The notes under the pieces are model-generated. The model worked only from the letters and a program-made list of their open reading frames with translations. It made no database searches and was not told where the DNA came from. This document shows positions 8,237 to 16,990 of a stretch of DNA of 64,000 nt, piece after piece. Made by a program: the position numbers and the translations under genes. The stretch is taken from assembly GCA_038229695.1 (NCBI GenBank), contig JBBROE010000001.1:1-64000 (forward strand), given 5' to 3'. The number at the start of each line of letters is the position of its first letter. The first letter of the stretch is position 1. The stretch is from JACMLD01 sp038229695. Lineage in GTDB: Bacteria; Bacteroidota; Bacteroidia; Chitinophagales; Chitinophagaceae.

Positions 8237-11146
8237 ATGTCAGAAATTACAACACCACGATTAATGGCCGCTGCCAAGGAATTCAACATTGGTAAAGATA
8301 CCCTTGTGGAATTCCTTTCCGGCAAAGGTTTCAACAGGGATGAGCTGAAACCGACTTCCAAACTCAGCGAAGAAATGTACCGTTCTCTTCAGCTGGAGTT
8401 CCAGGGGGATAAGGTGGCTAAAATTAAAAGTGATCAGATTGATCTGCCAAAGGGCAGCGGAACAGACACGCGCAAAAAGAAAGACGAAGAGGAACTCCTG
8501 TTCAAACGGGAGCCTTCCGTAAAGAAAGTTGCCGAGGAAATACGCCAGCCGGAAGTGATTGTCACTGCTCCTGTGCCTGCCCCTGAGCGGGTTCAGCCCG
8601 TAGCTGAAGAGAAGCCGGAAATTACCAAAGTTGACGCTCCGGAACTGGAAGCTCCTGTGATTCTGGATAAGATCGATCTTTCCGCGATAGATTCTTCTAC
8701 CCGGCCCCGGAAAACCACCCGTAAGAAGGAGGAAGTGGCCGAGGTAACCGAAACGCCGGTAGCAGCAGAACAGCCGGTGGAAACCGACACAACTGTAACC
8801 GCTCCCGCCGTGCCGGTGGAACTGCCCGAACTGGTAGTTGCTGAACAGGCGCGTGACCGTGCTATCCCGGCTGAAGAAGAAACGGCGCCCTTGATTGAAA
8901 ACATACGGGCTGACAAGCTCGAAGGGCCTAAGATTTTCGGGAAGATTGAATTGCCGGTCGACAATGATACCCGGCCGAGAGCAAACGATGAAAAACGTAA
9001 ACGCAAGCGTATCCCGATAGATAAAAAGGGTGAAACCATCGTGGCCAGGCACCAGCCCGGCCAGGCACAGTCTGTAGGTAGCCAGCCAGCACGGCGCACC
9101 GGGCAGCTGGGCATCATCAAGCGCGACCCTAACGCCCCAGCGGGCAGCGGGCGTACCGGCGGTGCAGGTTTCCGCAGAGGGGGTCCTCCACAACGCGGAG
9201 GTGTTGCGGCGAGAAGGGAGAATAAAGAAATTGATAAGAAAGAGATCCAGGATAAAATCCGTGAAACGCAGGCGAAACTCGCCGGTGCCGGCGGCCGCGG
9301 AAAAAGTCTGAAAGCCAAATACCGCCGCGAAAAAAGACAGGAGTCGTCGGATCAGAATCCGGACGATATGCAGGACAACAAGCTGCAGCTGACCGAATTC
9401 ATCAGTGTAAGCGAACTGGCCAACCTGATGGATGTAAGCTATGCGGAAGTTATCGGGAAATGTATGGGTCTGGGGCTGATGGTATCTATCAACCAGCGCC
9501 TGGAGGCCGACGTGATCGAACTGGTTGCTGGGGAATTCGGCTTCGATGTCGAGTTCATCGATATGGACAAGCAGGCGGAAATGGAGGAAGAGGAAGAGCA
9601 GGATGATCCGGATGAATTGAAAACCAGGGCACCGATTGTAACCATCATGGGTCACGTCGACCACGGTAAAACATCGCTGCTCGATTATATCCGCAGCGCA
9701 AACGTAGTGGCCGGGGAGGCCGGCGGTATCACGCAGCATATAGGCGCTTATGAAGTGACACTGGAGAACGACCGCAAAATAGCGTTTCTAGATACCCCGG
9801 GTCACGAAGCGTTTACTGCGATGAGGGCCCGCGGAGCCAAAGTGACCGATATCGCCATCATCGTAGTGGCCGCAGACGACGCCGTGATGCCGCAGACACG
9901 GGAAGCCATCAGTCACGCACAGGCGGCTAATGTGCCTATGATTTTTGCGGTCAATAAAATTGATAAAGACGGGGCTAACCCGAAAAAAATATATGAGCAG
10001 CTCGCGGGTATGAACATCCTGGTGGAGGAATGGGGCGGAAAATTCCAGAGCCAGGAACTCAGCGCCAAACAGGGCCTGAACGTTGATCTGCTGCTGGAGA
10101 AAGTACTGCTTGAAGCGGACCTGCTGGAACTGAAAGCCAACCCCGATAAGGAAGCTTCCGGAACCATCATTGAAGCCTCGCTGGATAAAGGCCGTGGCTT
10201 TGTGGCGACCCTCCTCGTTCAGAACGGTACCCTTCGCCAGGGCGACCTCATGGTAAGCGGTCAGTATTTTGGCCGTATCAAAGCCATGACCAACGAGCGT
10301 AACCTGCGTGTGGACATCGCACCGCCCTCAACACCGGTACAAATTCTGGGACTGAATGGTGCACCGCAGGCGGGCGAAAAATTCAGGGTTTACCACGACG
10401 AGGCCGAAGCCAAAGAAATAGCCAATAAACGGGCGCAGATACTGCGTGAGCAGGGTATCCGTACCAAGAAACATATTACGCTCGATGAGATCGGACGAAG
10501 ACTTGCACTTGGTAATTTCAAACAGCTTAACCTGATTATTAAGGGTGATGTGGACGGTTCTGTGGAAGCCCTTAGTGACTCACTCCAGAAACTGTCAACT
10601 GATGAAGTGGCCATCAATGTGGTACTCAAAGGGGTTGGAGCGATTACTGAAAATGACGTGCTCCTCGCCGCGGCCTCTGATGCGGTTATTGTAGGCTTTA
10701 ACTGCCGTCCTTCACTGCAGGCCGCCCGGCTGGCCGATAACGAGGGGGTGGAAATCAAGACCTATTCCATTATCTATAACGCTATCGAAGAAATCAAGAG
10801 TGCAATGGAAGGGATGCTGGAACCCAAGATCCAGGAGAAAATACTGGCAAATGTGGAGATCAGGGAGGTATATAAATTCGACAAAGCAACCGTCGCGGGC
10901 TGCTTTGTGCTCGATGGAAAAATTGCCAGGAATGCAAGGGTCCGGATCATCCGGGACGGGATTGTGGAATATCCGAAAGGAGAAGGCGCCAGTGCCGAAC
11001 TTGCGAGCCTCAAACGGTTTAAGGACGATGTCAAGGACGTACCGTCTGGTATGGAGTGCGGCCTGACCATCAAAAATTTCAATGACCTGAAGGTGGGTGA
11101 TATCGTGGAGGCATTTGAAGAAGAAGAAGTGAAACGTACGCTTTAA
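8237..11146 (+). CDS. infB: Translation initiation factor IF-2
   Basis: A 969-residue IF-2, the GTPase that places initiator tRNA on the 30S subunit. It has an N-terminal IF2_N helical domain (about 1-55) and a long, charged, low-complexity region with a roughly repeated unit (around 'ILDKIDLSAIDSSTRPR' and 'IFGKIELPVDNDTRPR'). A second IF2_N-like module precedes the G domain: G1 'GHVDHGKTS' at about 472-480, then 'GGITQHIGAYEV', 'DTPGHEAF', 'NKID' and 'SAKQG'. Domains II, III and IV complete the protein, including the fMet-tRNA-binding C-terminus. The length is typical for Bacteroidota. It is last in the rimP operon. Confidence 0.97.
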   Translation: MSEITTPRLMAAAKEFNIGKDTLVEFLSGKGFNRDELKPTSKLSEEMYRSLQLEFQGDKVAKIKSDQIDLPKGSGTDTRKKKDEEELLFKREPSVKKVAEEIRQPEVIVTAPVPAPERVQPVAEEKPEITKVDAPELEAPVILDKIDLSAIDSSTRPRKTTRKKEEVAEVTETPVAAEQPVETDTTVTAPAVPVELPELVVAEQARDRAIPAEEETAPLIENIRADKLEGPKIFGKIELPVDNDTRPRANDEKRKRKRIPIDKKGETIVARHQPGQAQSVGSQPARRTGQLGIIKRDPNAPAGSGRTGGAGFRRGGPPQRGGVAARRENKEIDKKEIQDKIRETQAKLAGAGGRGKSLKAKYRREKRQESSDQNPDDMQDNKLQLTEFISVSELANLMDVSYAEVIGKCMGLGLMVSINQRLEADVIELVAGEFGFDVEFIDMDKQAEMEEEEEQDDPDELKTRAPIVTIMGHVDHGKTSLLDYIRSANVVAGEAGGITQHIGAYEVTLENDRKIAFLDTPGHEAFTAMRARGAKVTDIAIIVVAADDAVMPQTREAISHAQAANVPMIFAVNKIDKDGANPKKIYEQLAGMNILVEEWGGKFQSQELSAKQGLNVDLLLEKVLLEADLLELKANPDKEASGTIIEASLDKGRGFVATLLVQNGTLRQGDLMVSGQYFGRIKAMTNERNLRVDIAPPSTPVQILGLNGAPQAGEKFRVYHDEAEAKEIANKRAQILREQGIRTKKHITLDEIGRRLALGNFKQLNLIIKGDVDGSVEALSDSLQKLSTDEVAINVVLKGVGAITENDVLLAAASDAVIVGFNCRPSLQAARLADNEGVEIKTYSIIYNAIEEIKSAMEGMLEPKIQEKILANVEIREVYKFDKATVAGCFVLDGKIARNARVRIIRDGIVEYPKGEGASAELASLKRFKDDVKDVPSGMECGLTIKNFNDLKVGDIVEAFEEEEVKRTL

Positions 11147-11170
11147 CAGGCTACCGGCAGAACCAGTTAG

Positions 11171-11210
11171 AGGGAGTAGGGTTTGAAGCAGCGCTTTCAT
11201 CCTACTCCCT
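11171..11210 (+). terminator. Large stem-loop after infB
   Basis: AGGGAGTAGG (11171-11180) pairs perfectly with CCTACTCCCT (11201-11210). The 20-base loop contains a second small stem (GAAGC/GCTTTC). It lies 25 bases after the infB stop and is followed by a weak T-containing stretch, so it could be an inefficient terminator or an mRNA 3'-end stabiliser. Confidence 0.45.
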
Positions 11211-11301
11211 TGCTTTATATTGGCATAGCGCAACAAATTTTTGTTAAAAGGGCTCATTCCTGCAGCTTTAAGACGGCTTCAGGATATTTTTGACTTACTT
11301 G

Positions 11302-11307
11302 AAGGAG
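11302..11307 (+). promoter_or_regulatory. Strong Shine-Dalgarno (AAGGAG)
   Basis: AAGGAG six bases before ATG 11314. Bacteroidota mRNAs rarely carry such a strong site, and I do not see a comparable one before most genes here. It fixes the start at 11314 rather than at the upstream frame beginning 11290. Confidence 0.55.
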
Positions 11308-11313
11308 ATACGT

Positions 11314-12675
11314 ATGAAGCAGATATTGTTAGTGTTGATATTTTTAGGGATCCTTTCAGCTGCCTGGGCACAGCCGCAGAAAGTGGTCGCAGATAAAGTG
11401 GTCGCAATTGTAGGCGATAAGATCATCCTGAAATCGGAGATCACCAATGAAATTCTTGACCGGCAGCGCCGTAATGAAGCCATCCCTGAAAACGCGGAAT
11501 GTGCGGTGATGGAACAGGCGCTCACCCTGAAAGCACTGGTCCTCCAGGCTGAAAAGGACTCGCTTACCGTGAGCGACGAAGAACTTGAATCCCTCCTGGA
11601 TAACCAGGTGAGGGGGTTTGTGCAAGCCTATGGATCGAAGGAAGCACTGGAACAGATTGCCGGACGTACAGTTTACCAGATTAAAGAGGATTTCCGCACT
11701 TCCTTCCGGGAACGGAAACTGGCAGAGCAAATGCGCGCCAAAATCGTGGATGGGGTAAAGATTACGCCCACAGAAGTAAAGGCTTATTTCGATAAAATAC
11801 CCAAAGATAAACTCGCCTACCTCGAGAGTGAAGTGGAAATTGGCCAGATCATCGTGTACCCCAAAGCCAGCCGTGACCTCGATAAAAATGCTATCGATGA
11901 CCTGAATGAATATAAGAAACAGGTAGAGGCAGGCACCCGTAAGTTTGAAACCCTCGCCAGCCTGTACACCATGGACCCGGGTAGTAAAAATACCGGTGGG
12001 CTATATAACATCAACCGCACTGAAAAAGTGATGGATCCGATCTTTGTCCAGGCTGCGTTCCGGTTAAAAGAAGGACAGATATCGCCTGTCATCAAAACCA
12101 AATTCGGCTATCATATTATCCAGATGGTGAGCCGTTCCGGCGACGATGCCACCATCCGCCATATCTTAATCATTCCCCAAATTACCAGTGACGAAATGAC
12201 GCTGGCAGAAGCCAAGCTGGACAGTATCCGCTCCAAATTAATGGCAGGTACCATCAGCTTCGGCGAAGCAGTAAGCCGTTACAGTGACGACGAAACATCC
12301 AAGTATACCGGGGGTAACCTGCAGGGGCAAAATGGTACGTTCCTGACAATCGATATGCTTGATAAAGACATGGTCCAGATCCTGCCATCGCTGAAGCCGG
12401 GCGAGTATTCAAAGCCCGTGGTATTTACAGACGAGCGGGGTAAAAAAAGCGTACGTATTGTGTATCTTAAAACCCGGACCGAACCCCACCGCGAAAACAT
12501 GAAAGATGATTATAACCGGGAAGCGCAGCGTGCCGTGGAAGAGAAAAAGCAAGAGGCGTTGGAAAAATGGTTCAATAATAAAATTGCTTCTTATTATATC
12601 ATGATCGATGACGATTACAAAAACTGTTCAGCGCTGCAAAAGTGGATGCAGACTGCAAGCAGCGCAGCCAGGTAA
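11314..12675 (+). CDS. SurA-type periplasmic peptidyl-prolyl cis-trans isomerase
   Basis: A 453-residue secreted chaperone/isomerase. It has a signal peptide ending 'SAAWAQ', a SurA N-terminal chaperone domain (about 25-165, starting 'VVAIVGDKIILKSEI'), and two parvulin-type rotamase domains. The first includes 'GSKNTGGLYNINRTEK' and 'KFGYHIIQMVSR'; the second starts 'IRHILIIPQ'. It probably escorts outer-membrane beta-barrel proteins through the periplasm, which fits a window encoding such proteins. It follows infB by 167 bases with its own strong ribosome-binding site and is followed by a terminator. Confidence 0.9.
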   Translation: MKQILLVLIFLGILSAAWAQPQKVVADKVVAIVGDKIILKSEITNEILDRQRRNEAIPENAECAVMEQALTLKALVLQAEKDSLTVSDEELESLLDNQVRGFVQAYGSKEALEQIAGRTVYQIKEDFRTSFRERKLAEQMRAKIVDGVKITPTEVKAYFDKIPKDKLAYLESEVEIGQIIVYPKASRDLDKNAIDDLNEYKKQVEAGTRKFETLASLYTMDPGSKNTGGLYNINRTEKVMDPIFVQAAFRLKEGQISPVIKTKFGYHIIQMVSRSGDDATIRHILIIPQITSDEMTLAEAKLDSIRSKLMAGTISFGEAVSRYSDDETSKYTGGNLQGQNGTFLTIDMLDKDMVQILPSLKPGEYSKPVVFTDERGKKSVRIVYLKTRTEPHRENMKDDYNREAQRAVEEKKQEALEKWFNNKIASYYIMIDDDYKNCSALQKWMQTASSAAR

Positions 12676-12709
12676 GCAGTAACACTTATAATTTTCTATA
12701 TGTAAAGAG

Positions 12710-12732
12710 GCACCGGATTCCGGTGCTTTTTT
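12710..12732 (+). terminator. Intrinsic terminator after the SurA-like gene
   Basis: GCACCGG-ATT-CCGGTGC (12710-12726), a perfect 7-bp GC-rich stem with a 3-base loop, followed directly by a T-run. Confidence 0.8.
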
Positions 12733-12830
12733 ATTTAAATTTAGACGGAATACGCAAACTTTGCACTAACACCCAATACACCCCCTGCAATGCTGGTTCC
12801 TCGATCAGCGTGGTAGTTTAACCCGCTTGT

Positions 12831-15800
12831 ATGCGCAGTAAGCCGGCAGAAATAGAGAGTTCCGGATTTTTCCGGCATGATGTCCGGGAATACCGGCTTC
12901 AGACGGATGGTTCAGGCCGTATTCTTTCGGCCGGGGATGATGTTATATCCATGATGGGTTACGGGAGGAAAGACGTTTTTACCCACTCTGTTTTTACACT
13001 TTTTTCAACGTTCAGTATAGACATCCCCCCTGCCGGTCTGGATGATCTGTTTATTGGAAAGACGGTAATCGAATGCGATGCCCTATTGCCGGCAGGAAAC
13101 CAGTCTCCGGTCCCCGTTCACTGGACAATCTCCAGGCAGCTTACGGCTGGCGAAACTTCAATCCAGTTCCTCTGGCAGGGAAAAGAGACCGCTGCCTGGC
13201 GGCCCGGGAAACCGGCCTCGCCTTATTTTGCATTTGACGTCCAGGAGGCCGCTCAGCCAAGGCAGGTGGCGGATGATATTCCGGTGCTCATTATCGAAAT
13301 CAGTGAGCAGGGGGAAATCGTATATGTGAACCGGTATCTCACCTCGTTTACCGGCTTACAGGCACACGAGGCGAACCTGGAAGCCATCCGGAAACTGGTA
13401 CATCCCGACGATGAATCTTCTGACGGCTTGCTGGTGGATGCACAAGAACAGCAGTTACCTGGCGGAAACCTTAAATACCGGCTCAGGCATCACTCGGGAC
13501 AATATCGGTGGGTGATGCAGACTACGGTAGCCAAGCGGAAAGGGTCTTCTGCGCGCCGGAATACCATCTGCCTGGTGGATGTACACGAAGATGAAATGGC
13601 AGAAAAAAAATTGCAGTTTCAATCGGGCCTTGTAGATAAGGCGAGCGATGTGATCATCGCCACGGATGACGCATTTATAGTGCTGACATGGAACCGGAAA
13701 GCCGAAGAAATATACGAAATCAGCGCAAAGGATGCCATCGGCAGATCGGTTACCAGCCTGATTGCTCACGAGTTTACAGGGGACAGCCCTGCGATAGCAA
13801 TGGAAAAACTGAAACGCGATGGTATCTGGCAGGGAGAAGTGCGCCACCGAAAAAAAAATGGAAGCAAAATGACCCTGCTGAGCGTGGTCTCCGCTTTGCG
13901 TGATAGCCGTAGTACGGTGATCGGCTATATTTCAGTAAACCGTGACATCACCGACAGGCTTACCGCTGAAGAAGCTATCCGTCAAAACGAACTCCGTTTC
14001 AAAGCGATACTCGGAAACCTGGCCGACGTGGTTTTTGTGCTGGATTACAAAGGAACCGTCACTTTCGTTACGCCCTCTGTGCAGTCGGTGCTGGGTCATG
14101 AAGAAGCCACCGTAAAGGGAAGCCAGGCGCTGGCTTTTGTTCACCCTGCAGATGCCCGGCGCTGCAGGGCGCTGTTTAAGGAGCTGACCGGCAACCCGGA
14201 AACCCAATTCATCAGGGATGTAAGGGTCAGGCACCGGAACGGCGAATGGTCCTGGATCGAAGCCAAGGGAATTAACTGTTACAATGATCTGCTGATCAAA
14301 GGAATTATTTTCAGCCTGCACGATATATCAGAACGGAAAAAAGCCGAACAGCAACTGCAGTCCTATTCGGGTCATATCACCAATATTTTAAATAGTATAA
14401 CTGACGGCTTTGTGGCCCTCGACCAGAAGCTCACTATTGTTTGGTGGAACACGGTGGCCGAAAAACTGACCGGCACAACTGCAGAAACCGTACTGGGAAA
14501 ACACCTCTGGCAGGTATTACCGGAACTGAAAGAAACAAAAAAATTCCATAGGCACCAGAAAGCGCTGGAAAACGGTAAAGGGTTTTCCTTCGAGTTGTTT
14601 ATCGCGCGTCTTAACGGCTACTTTGACATCAATGCCTATCCTTCTCAGCAGGGATTTTTTCTTTATTTCAAAGACATCACCCACCGCAAAAGGCAGCAGA
14701 TGTTGCTGGCACTGGAAAAGGATGTACTGGAGATGAACACCAACCCGGATGCGTCACTTAAACACACGGTAGACTTTTTTCTGAAGGGGATGGAAAAGCT
14801 GAACCCCGGTATCATCTGCTCGGTATTGCTGCTGAACGAAGACCTGGGTACGCTGCGGCATTTATCCAGTCCCTCGCTGTCCAAATCGTTCGTGAAAAAA
14901 ATCGACGGCGTGAAGATTGGCCCTTTTGCAGGCTCCTGCGGCACATCAATGTACCGGGGGAAAATGGTGATTGTGCCCGATATTAGCACCGACCCGCTAT
15001 GGGTAAAATTCAGGACAATAGCAGCAAAGTACAAGCTGGCTGCCTGCTGGTCGTTCCCTATTGAAACTTCTTCGAATAGATTGCTGGGCGCATTTGCAGG
15101 CTATTATAAGGAGGTGCTGTCTCCCGATGAAGAGCAAATAGAATTATTCAGGAGAGTCGCCTCTCTAATGGGGGTAATTATAGAAAATAAACTTGCTGAA
15201 CAGAAAATCAACATCAGTAACGAGCGGTATATGCTGGCAACAAGGGCTACCAACGACGCCATATGGGACTACGATATCAGGAGCCGCAGGCTTTATCTCG
15301 GGGAAAGTTTTTATACCATTTTCGGGTATGCCCCCGCGGACTGCCAGGGTAAACCGGGGTTCTGGGAAAGCCGGCTGCATCCCGGCGACCGCGCCAAAAC
15401 GAAAAGGATTTATGCGGAGGCAATTGATAACAGCGAACGGGGTGTGATCTACAGCGAATACCGGTTCCTTAAAGCAAACGGAAGTTATGTGCTGGTGGCC
15501 GACCGGTCTTTTATCATCTGGGATAAGGATGGACATGCGAACCGGTTTGTAGGGGCAATGCAGGATATCACCGACCGGAAGAATATCGAGGAACGCGTGC
15601 TGGCACAGGAAATCGGAAGGCAGAAGAGTATTGCCCAGGCTGTAGTGAATGCCCAGGAAAATGAACGGGCTGAAATAGGTAAGGAATTGCATGACAACGT
15701 AAACCAGATCTTGTCGACGGCCAAATTATACCTCGAACTCGCGAAGACGGATACCGCCCAGAAAGAGGTACTGATCAAGAAAAGCGCGGACAGTATCTTC

Positions 15801-16259
15801 ACCGCCATCAACGAAATCCGCCACATATCAAAAGCCCTGGTCCCGCCGAGTGTAAAGGATTTGGGCCTTATAGAATCCATCAATGACCTGGTGGAGTCAC
15901 TGCACATGACCACACCGCTGAAAGTGAATTTTATTCACCAGGGGGAATTTGAAAAATCGCTGGATGACAAGCACAAACTCATGCTTTTCAGGATTATCCA
16001 GGAACAGGTCAGCAACGTCCTTAAACATGCTGAGGCAGGCCGGCTTACCATCGAACTGGCAGTCGGCAGTAAACATATTAATCTCTCAATTGTTGATAAT
16101 GGTAAAGGCTTTCTCCTCGAAAAGGTGAAATTTAAAAAAGGGGTCGGTCTTACCAACATCGAAAGCCGTGTACATCTTTTCAATGGAAAGGTTTCCATCA
16201 ACACGGCTCCCGGAAAGGGCTGCAAACTGGTTGTAGAGGTACCACTTCATCATTTTTAA
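12831..16259 (+). CDS. Cytoplasmic multi-PAS/GAF sensor histidine kinase (HisKA_3 type)
   Basis: A 1142-residue sensor with no transmembrane segment. After a divergent PAS-like N-terminus come PAS domains at about 145-250, 262-380, 388-505 and 515-622 (endings such as 'VNRDITDR', 'LHDISERKKAE', 'FKDITHRKRQQ'), a GAF domain at about 625-785 ('CGTSMYRGKMVIVPDI'), and another PAS at about 800-920. The kinase core is the NarX/DesK type: phospho-acceptor His in 'IGKELHDNVNQ', then an ATPase with N box 'IIQEQVSNVLKHAE', 'DNGKGF' and 'GVGLTNIESR'. It presumably senses a soluble or redox signal. It lies 11 bases before its likely partner, the NarL-type regulator. Confidence 0.92.
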   Translation: MRSKPAEIESSGFFRHDVREYRLQTDGSGRILSAGDDVISMMGYGRKDVFTHSVFTLFSTFSIDIPPAGLDDLFIGKTVIECDALLPAGNQSPVPVHWTISRQLTAGETSIQFLWQGKETAAWRPGKPASPYFAFDVQEAAQPRQVADDIPVLIIEISEQGEIVYVNRYLTSFTGLQAHEANLEAIRKLVHPDDESSDGLLVDAQEQQLPGGNLKYRLRHHSGQYRWVMQTTVAKRKGSSARRNTICLVDVHEDEMAEKKLQFQSGLVDKASDVIIATDDAFIVLTWNRKAEEIYEISAKDAIGRSVTSLIAHEFTGDSPAIAMEKLKRDGIWQGEVRHRKKNGSKMTLLSVVSALRDSRSTVIGYISVNRDITDRLTAEEAIRQNELRFKAILGNLADVVFVLDYKGTVTFVTPSVQSVLGHEEATVKGSQALAFVHPADARRCRALFKELTGNPETQFIRDVRVRHRNGEWSWIEAKGINCYNDLLIKGIIFSLHDISERKKAEQQLQSYSGHITNILNSITDGFVALDQKLTIVWWNTVAEKLTGTTAETVLGKHLWQVLPELKETKKFHRHQKALENGKGFSFELFIARLNGYFDINAYPSQQGFFLYFKDITHRKRQQMLLALEKDVLEMNTNPDASLKHTVDFFLKGMEKLNPGIICSVLLLNEDLGTLRHLSSPSLSKSFVKKIDGVKIGPFAGSCGTSMYRGKMVIVPDISTDPLWVKFRTIAAKYKLAACWSFPIETSSNRLLGAFAGYYKEVLSPDEEQIELFRRVASLMGVIIENKLAEQKINISNERYMLATRATNDAIWDYDIRSRRLYLGESFYTIFGYAPADCQGKPGFWESRLHPGDRAKTKRIYAEAIDNSERGVIYSEYRFLKANGSYVLVADRSFIIWDKDGHANRFVGAMQDITDRKNIEERVLAQEIGRQKSIAQAVVNAQENERAEIGKELHDNVNQILSTAKLYLELAKTDTAQKEVLIKKSADSIFTAINEIRHISKALVPPSVKDLGLIESINDLVESLHMTTPLKVNFIHQGEFEKSLDDKHKLMLFRIIQEQVSNVLKHAEAGRLTIELAVGSKHINLSIVDNGKGFLLEKVKFKKGVGLTNIESRVHLFNGKVSINTAPGKGCKLVVEVPLHHF

Positions 16260-16270
16260 AAAAAGCCATT

Positions 16271-16912
16271 ATGTCAAAAATCACGATTTTAATTGCAGAT
16301 GACCACAAACTGATACGCGAAACCTGGACTTATATCCTGAACAGCGATGAAAGATTCGACGTTGTGGCTGAATGCGGGGACGCGGAGCAGGCGGTGGAAC
16401 TGGCAAAAGAACTGTCGCCCAACATCGTACTGATGGATATCAATATGCCACCATTCAACGGGTTTGAAGCAACGGAACAGATACGGAAGATATCACCTGA
16501 CACCAAGGTTATCGGGGTGTCGATGCACTCCCAGCCGGCCTATGCGAAAAAGATGCTCCAGGTGGGTGCACGGGGGTATGTGACCAAGAATTCATCGAAG
16601 GAGGAGATGTTCAAGGCGATCATCGAAGTGTACAACGGCAATAAATACGTTTGCGACGAAATCAAAACCATTATTTCCGACCAGTTGCTGGACGATAACA
16701 ACGACGCCCCGAGTGTTAATTCGCTTACTGAACGGGAGATGCAGATTATCAACCACATCCGGGAGGGCCATTCTTCCAAAGAAATTGCCAGCCAGCTGGA
16801 TATTTCCCTGAAAACAGTGGAAGTGCACCGCCACAACATCCTGAAAAAGTTAAAACTTAAAAATTCTGCCTCGCTGGTAAACTTTATAAACAGTTCTACG
16901 GGTTATGTTTAA
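16271..16912 (+). CDS. NarL/FixJ-family DNA-binding response regulator
   Basis: A 213-residue two-domain regulator. The receiver domain has 'IADDHKLIRE', phospho-acceptor Asp in 'IVLMDINMPPFNGFE', the switch Ser in 'VIGVSMHS' and the conserved Lys in 'YVTKNSSKEE'. The LuxR-type helix-turn-helix follows: 'LTEREMQIINHIREG', 'SSKEIASQLDISLKTVEVH'. It lies 11 bases downstream of the multi-PAS kinase and is surely its cognate partner. No target operator can be identified by eye. Confidence 0.93.
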   Translation: MSKITILIADDHKLIRETWTYILNSDERFDVVAECGDAEQAVELAKELSPNIVLMDINMPPFNGFEATEQIRKISPDTKVIGVSMHSQPAYAKKMLQVGARGYVTKNSSKEEMFKAIIEVYNGNKYVCDEIKTIISDQLLDDNNDAPSVNSLTEREMQIINHIREGHSSKEIASQLDISLKTVEVHRHNILKKLKLKNSASLVNFINSSTGYV

Positions 16913-16966
16913 CATTCAATAATGGAACAACTGCGGTTTCCGGTTTTTTATCTCGGAAAGTCGGCC

Positions 16967-16974
16967 TATTTTTG
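16967..16974 (+). promoter_or_regulatory. -7 element before the PurF-like gene
   Basis: TATTTTTG, matching TAnnTTTG, 17 bases before ATG 16991. No clear TTG lies at the expected upstream distance. Confidence 0.45.
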
Positions 16975-16990
16975 CGCCTCAGTATAAAAC

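Noticed and set aside
8261..9739. Long minus-strand open frame (492 codons) opposite infB
   Set aside because: It is the shadow of the low-complexity IF-2 N-terminus; no recognisable motifs and no promoter.
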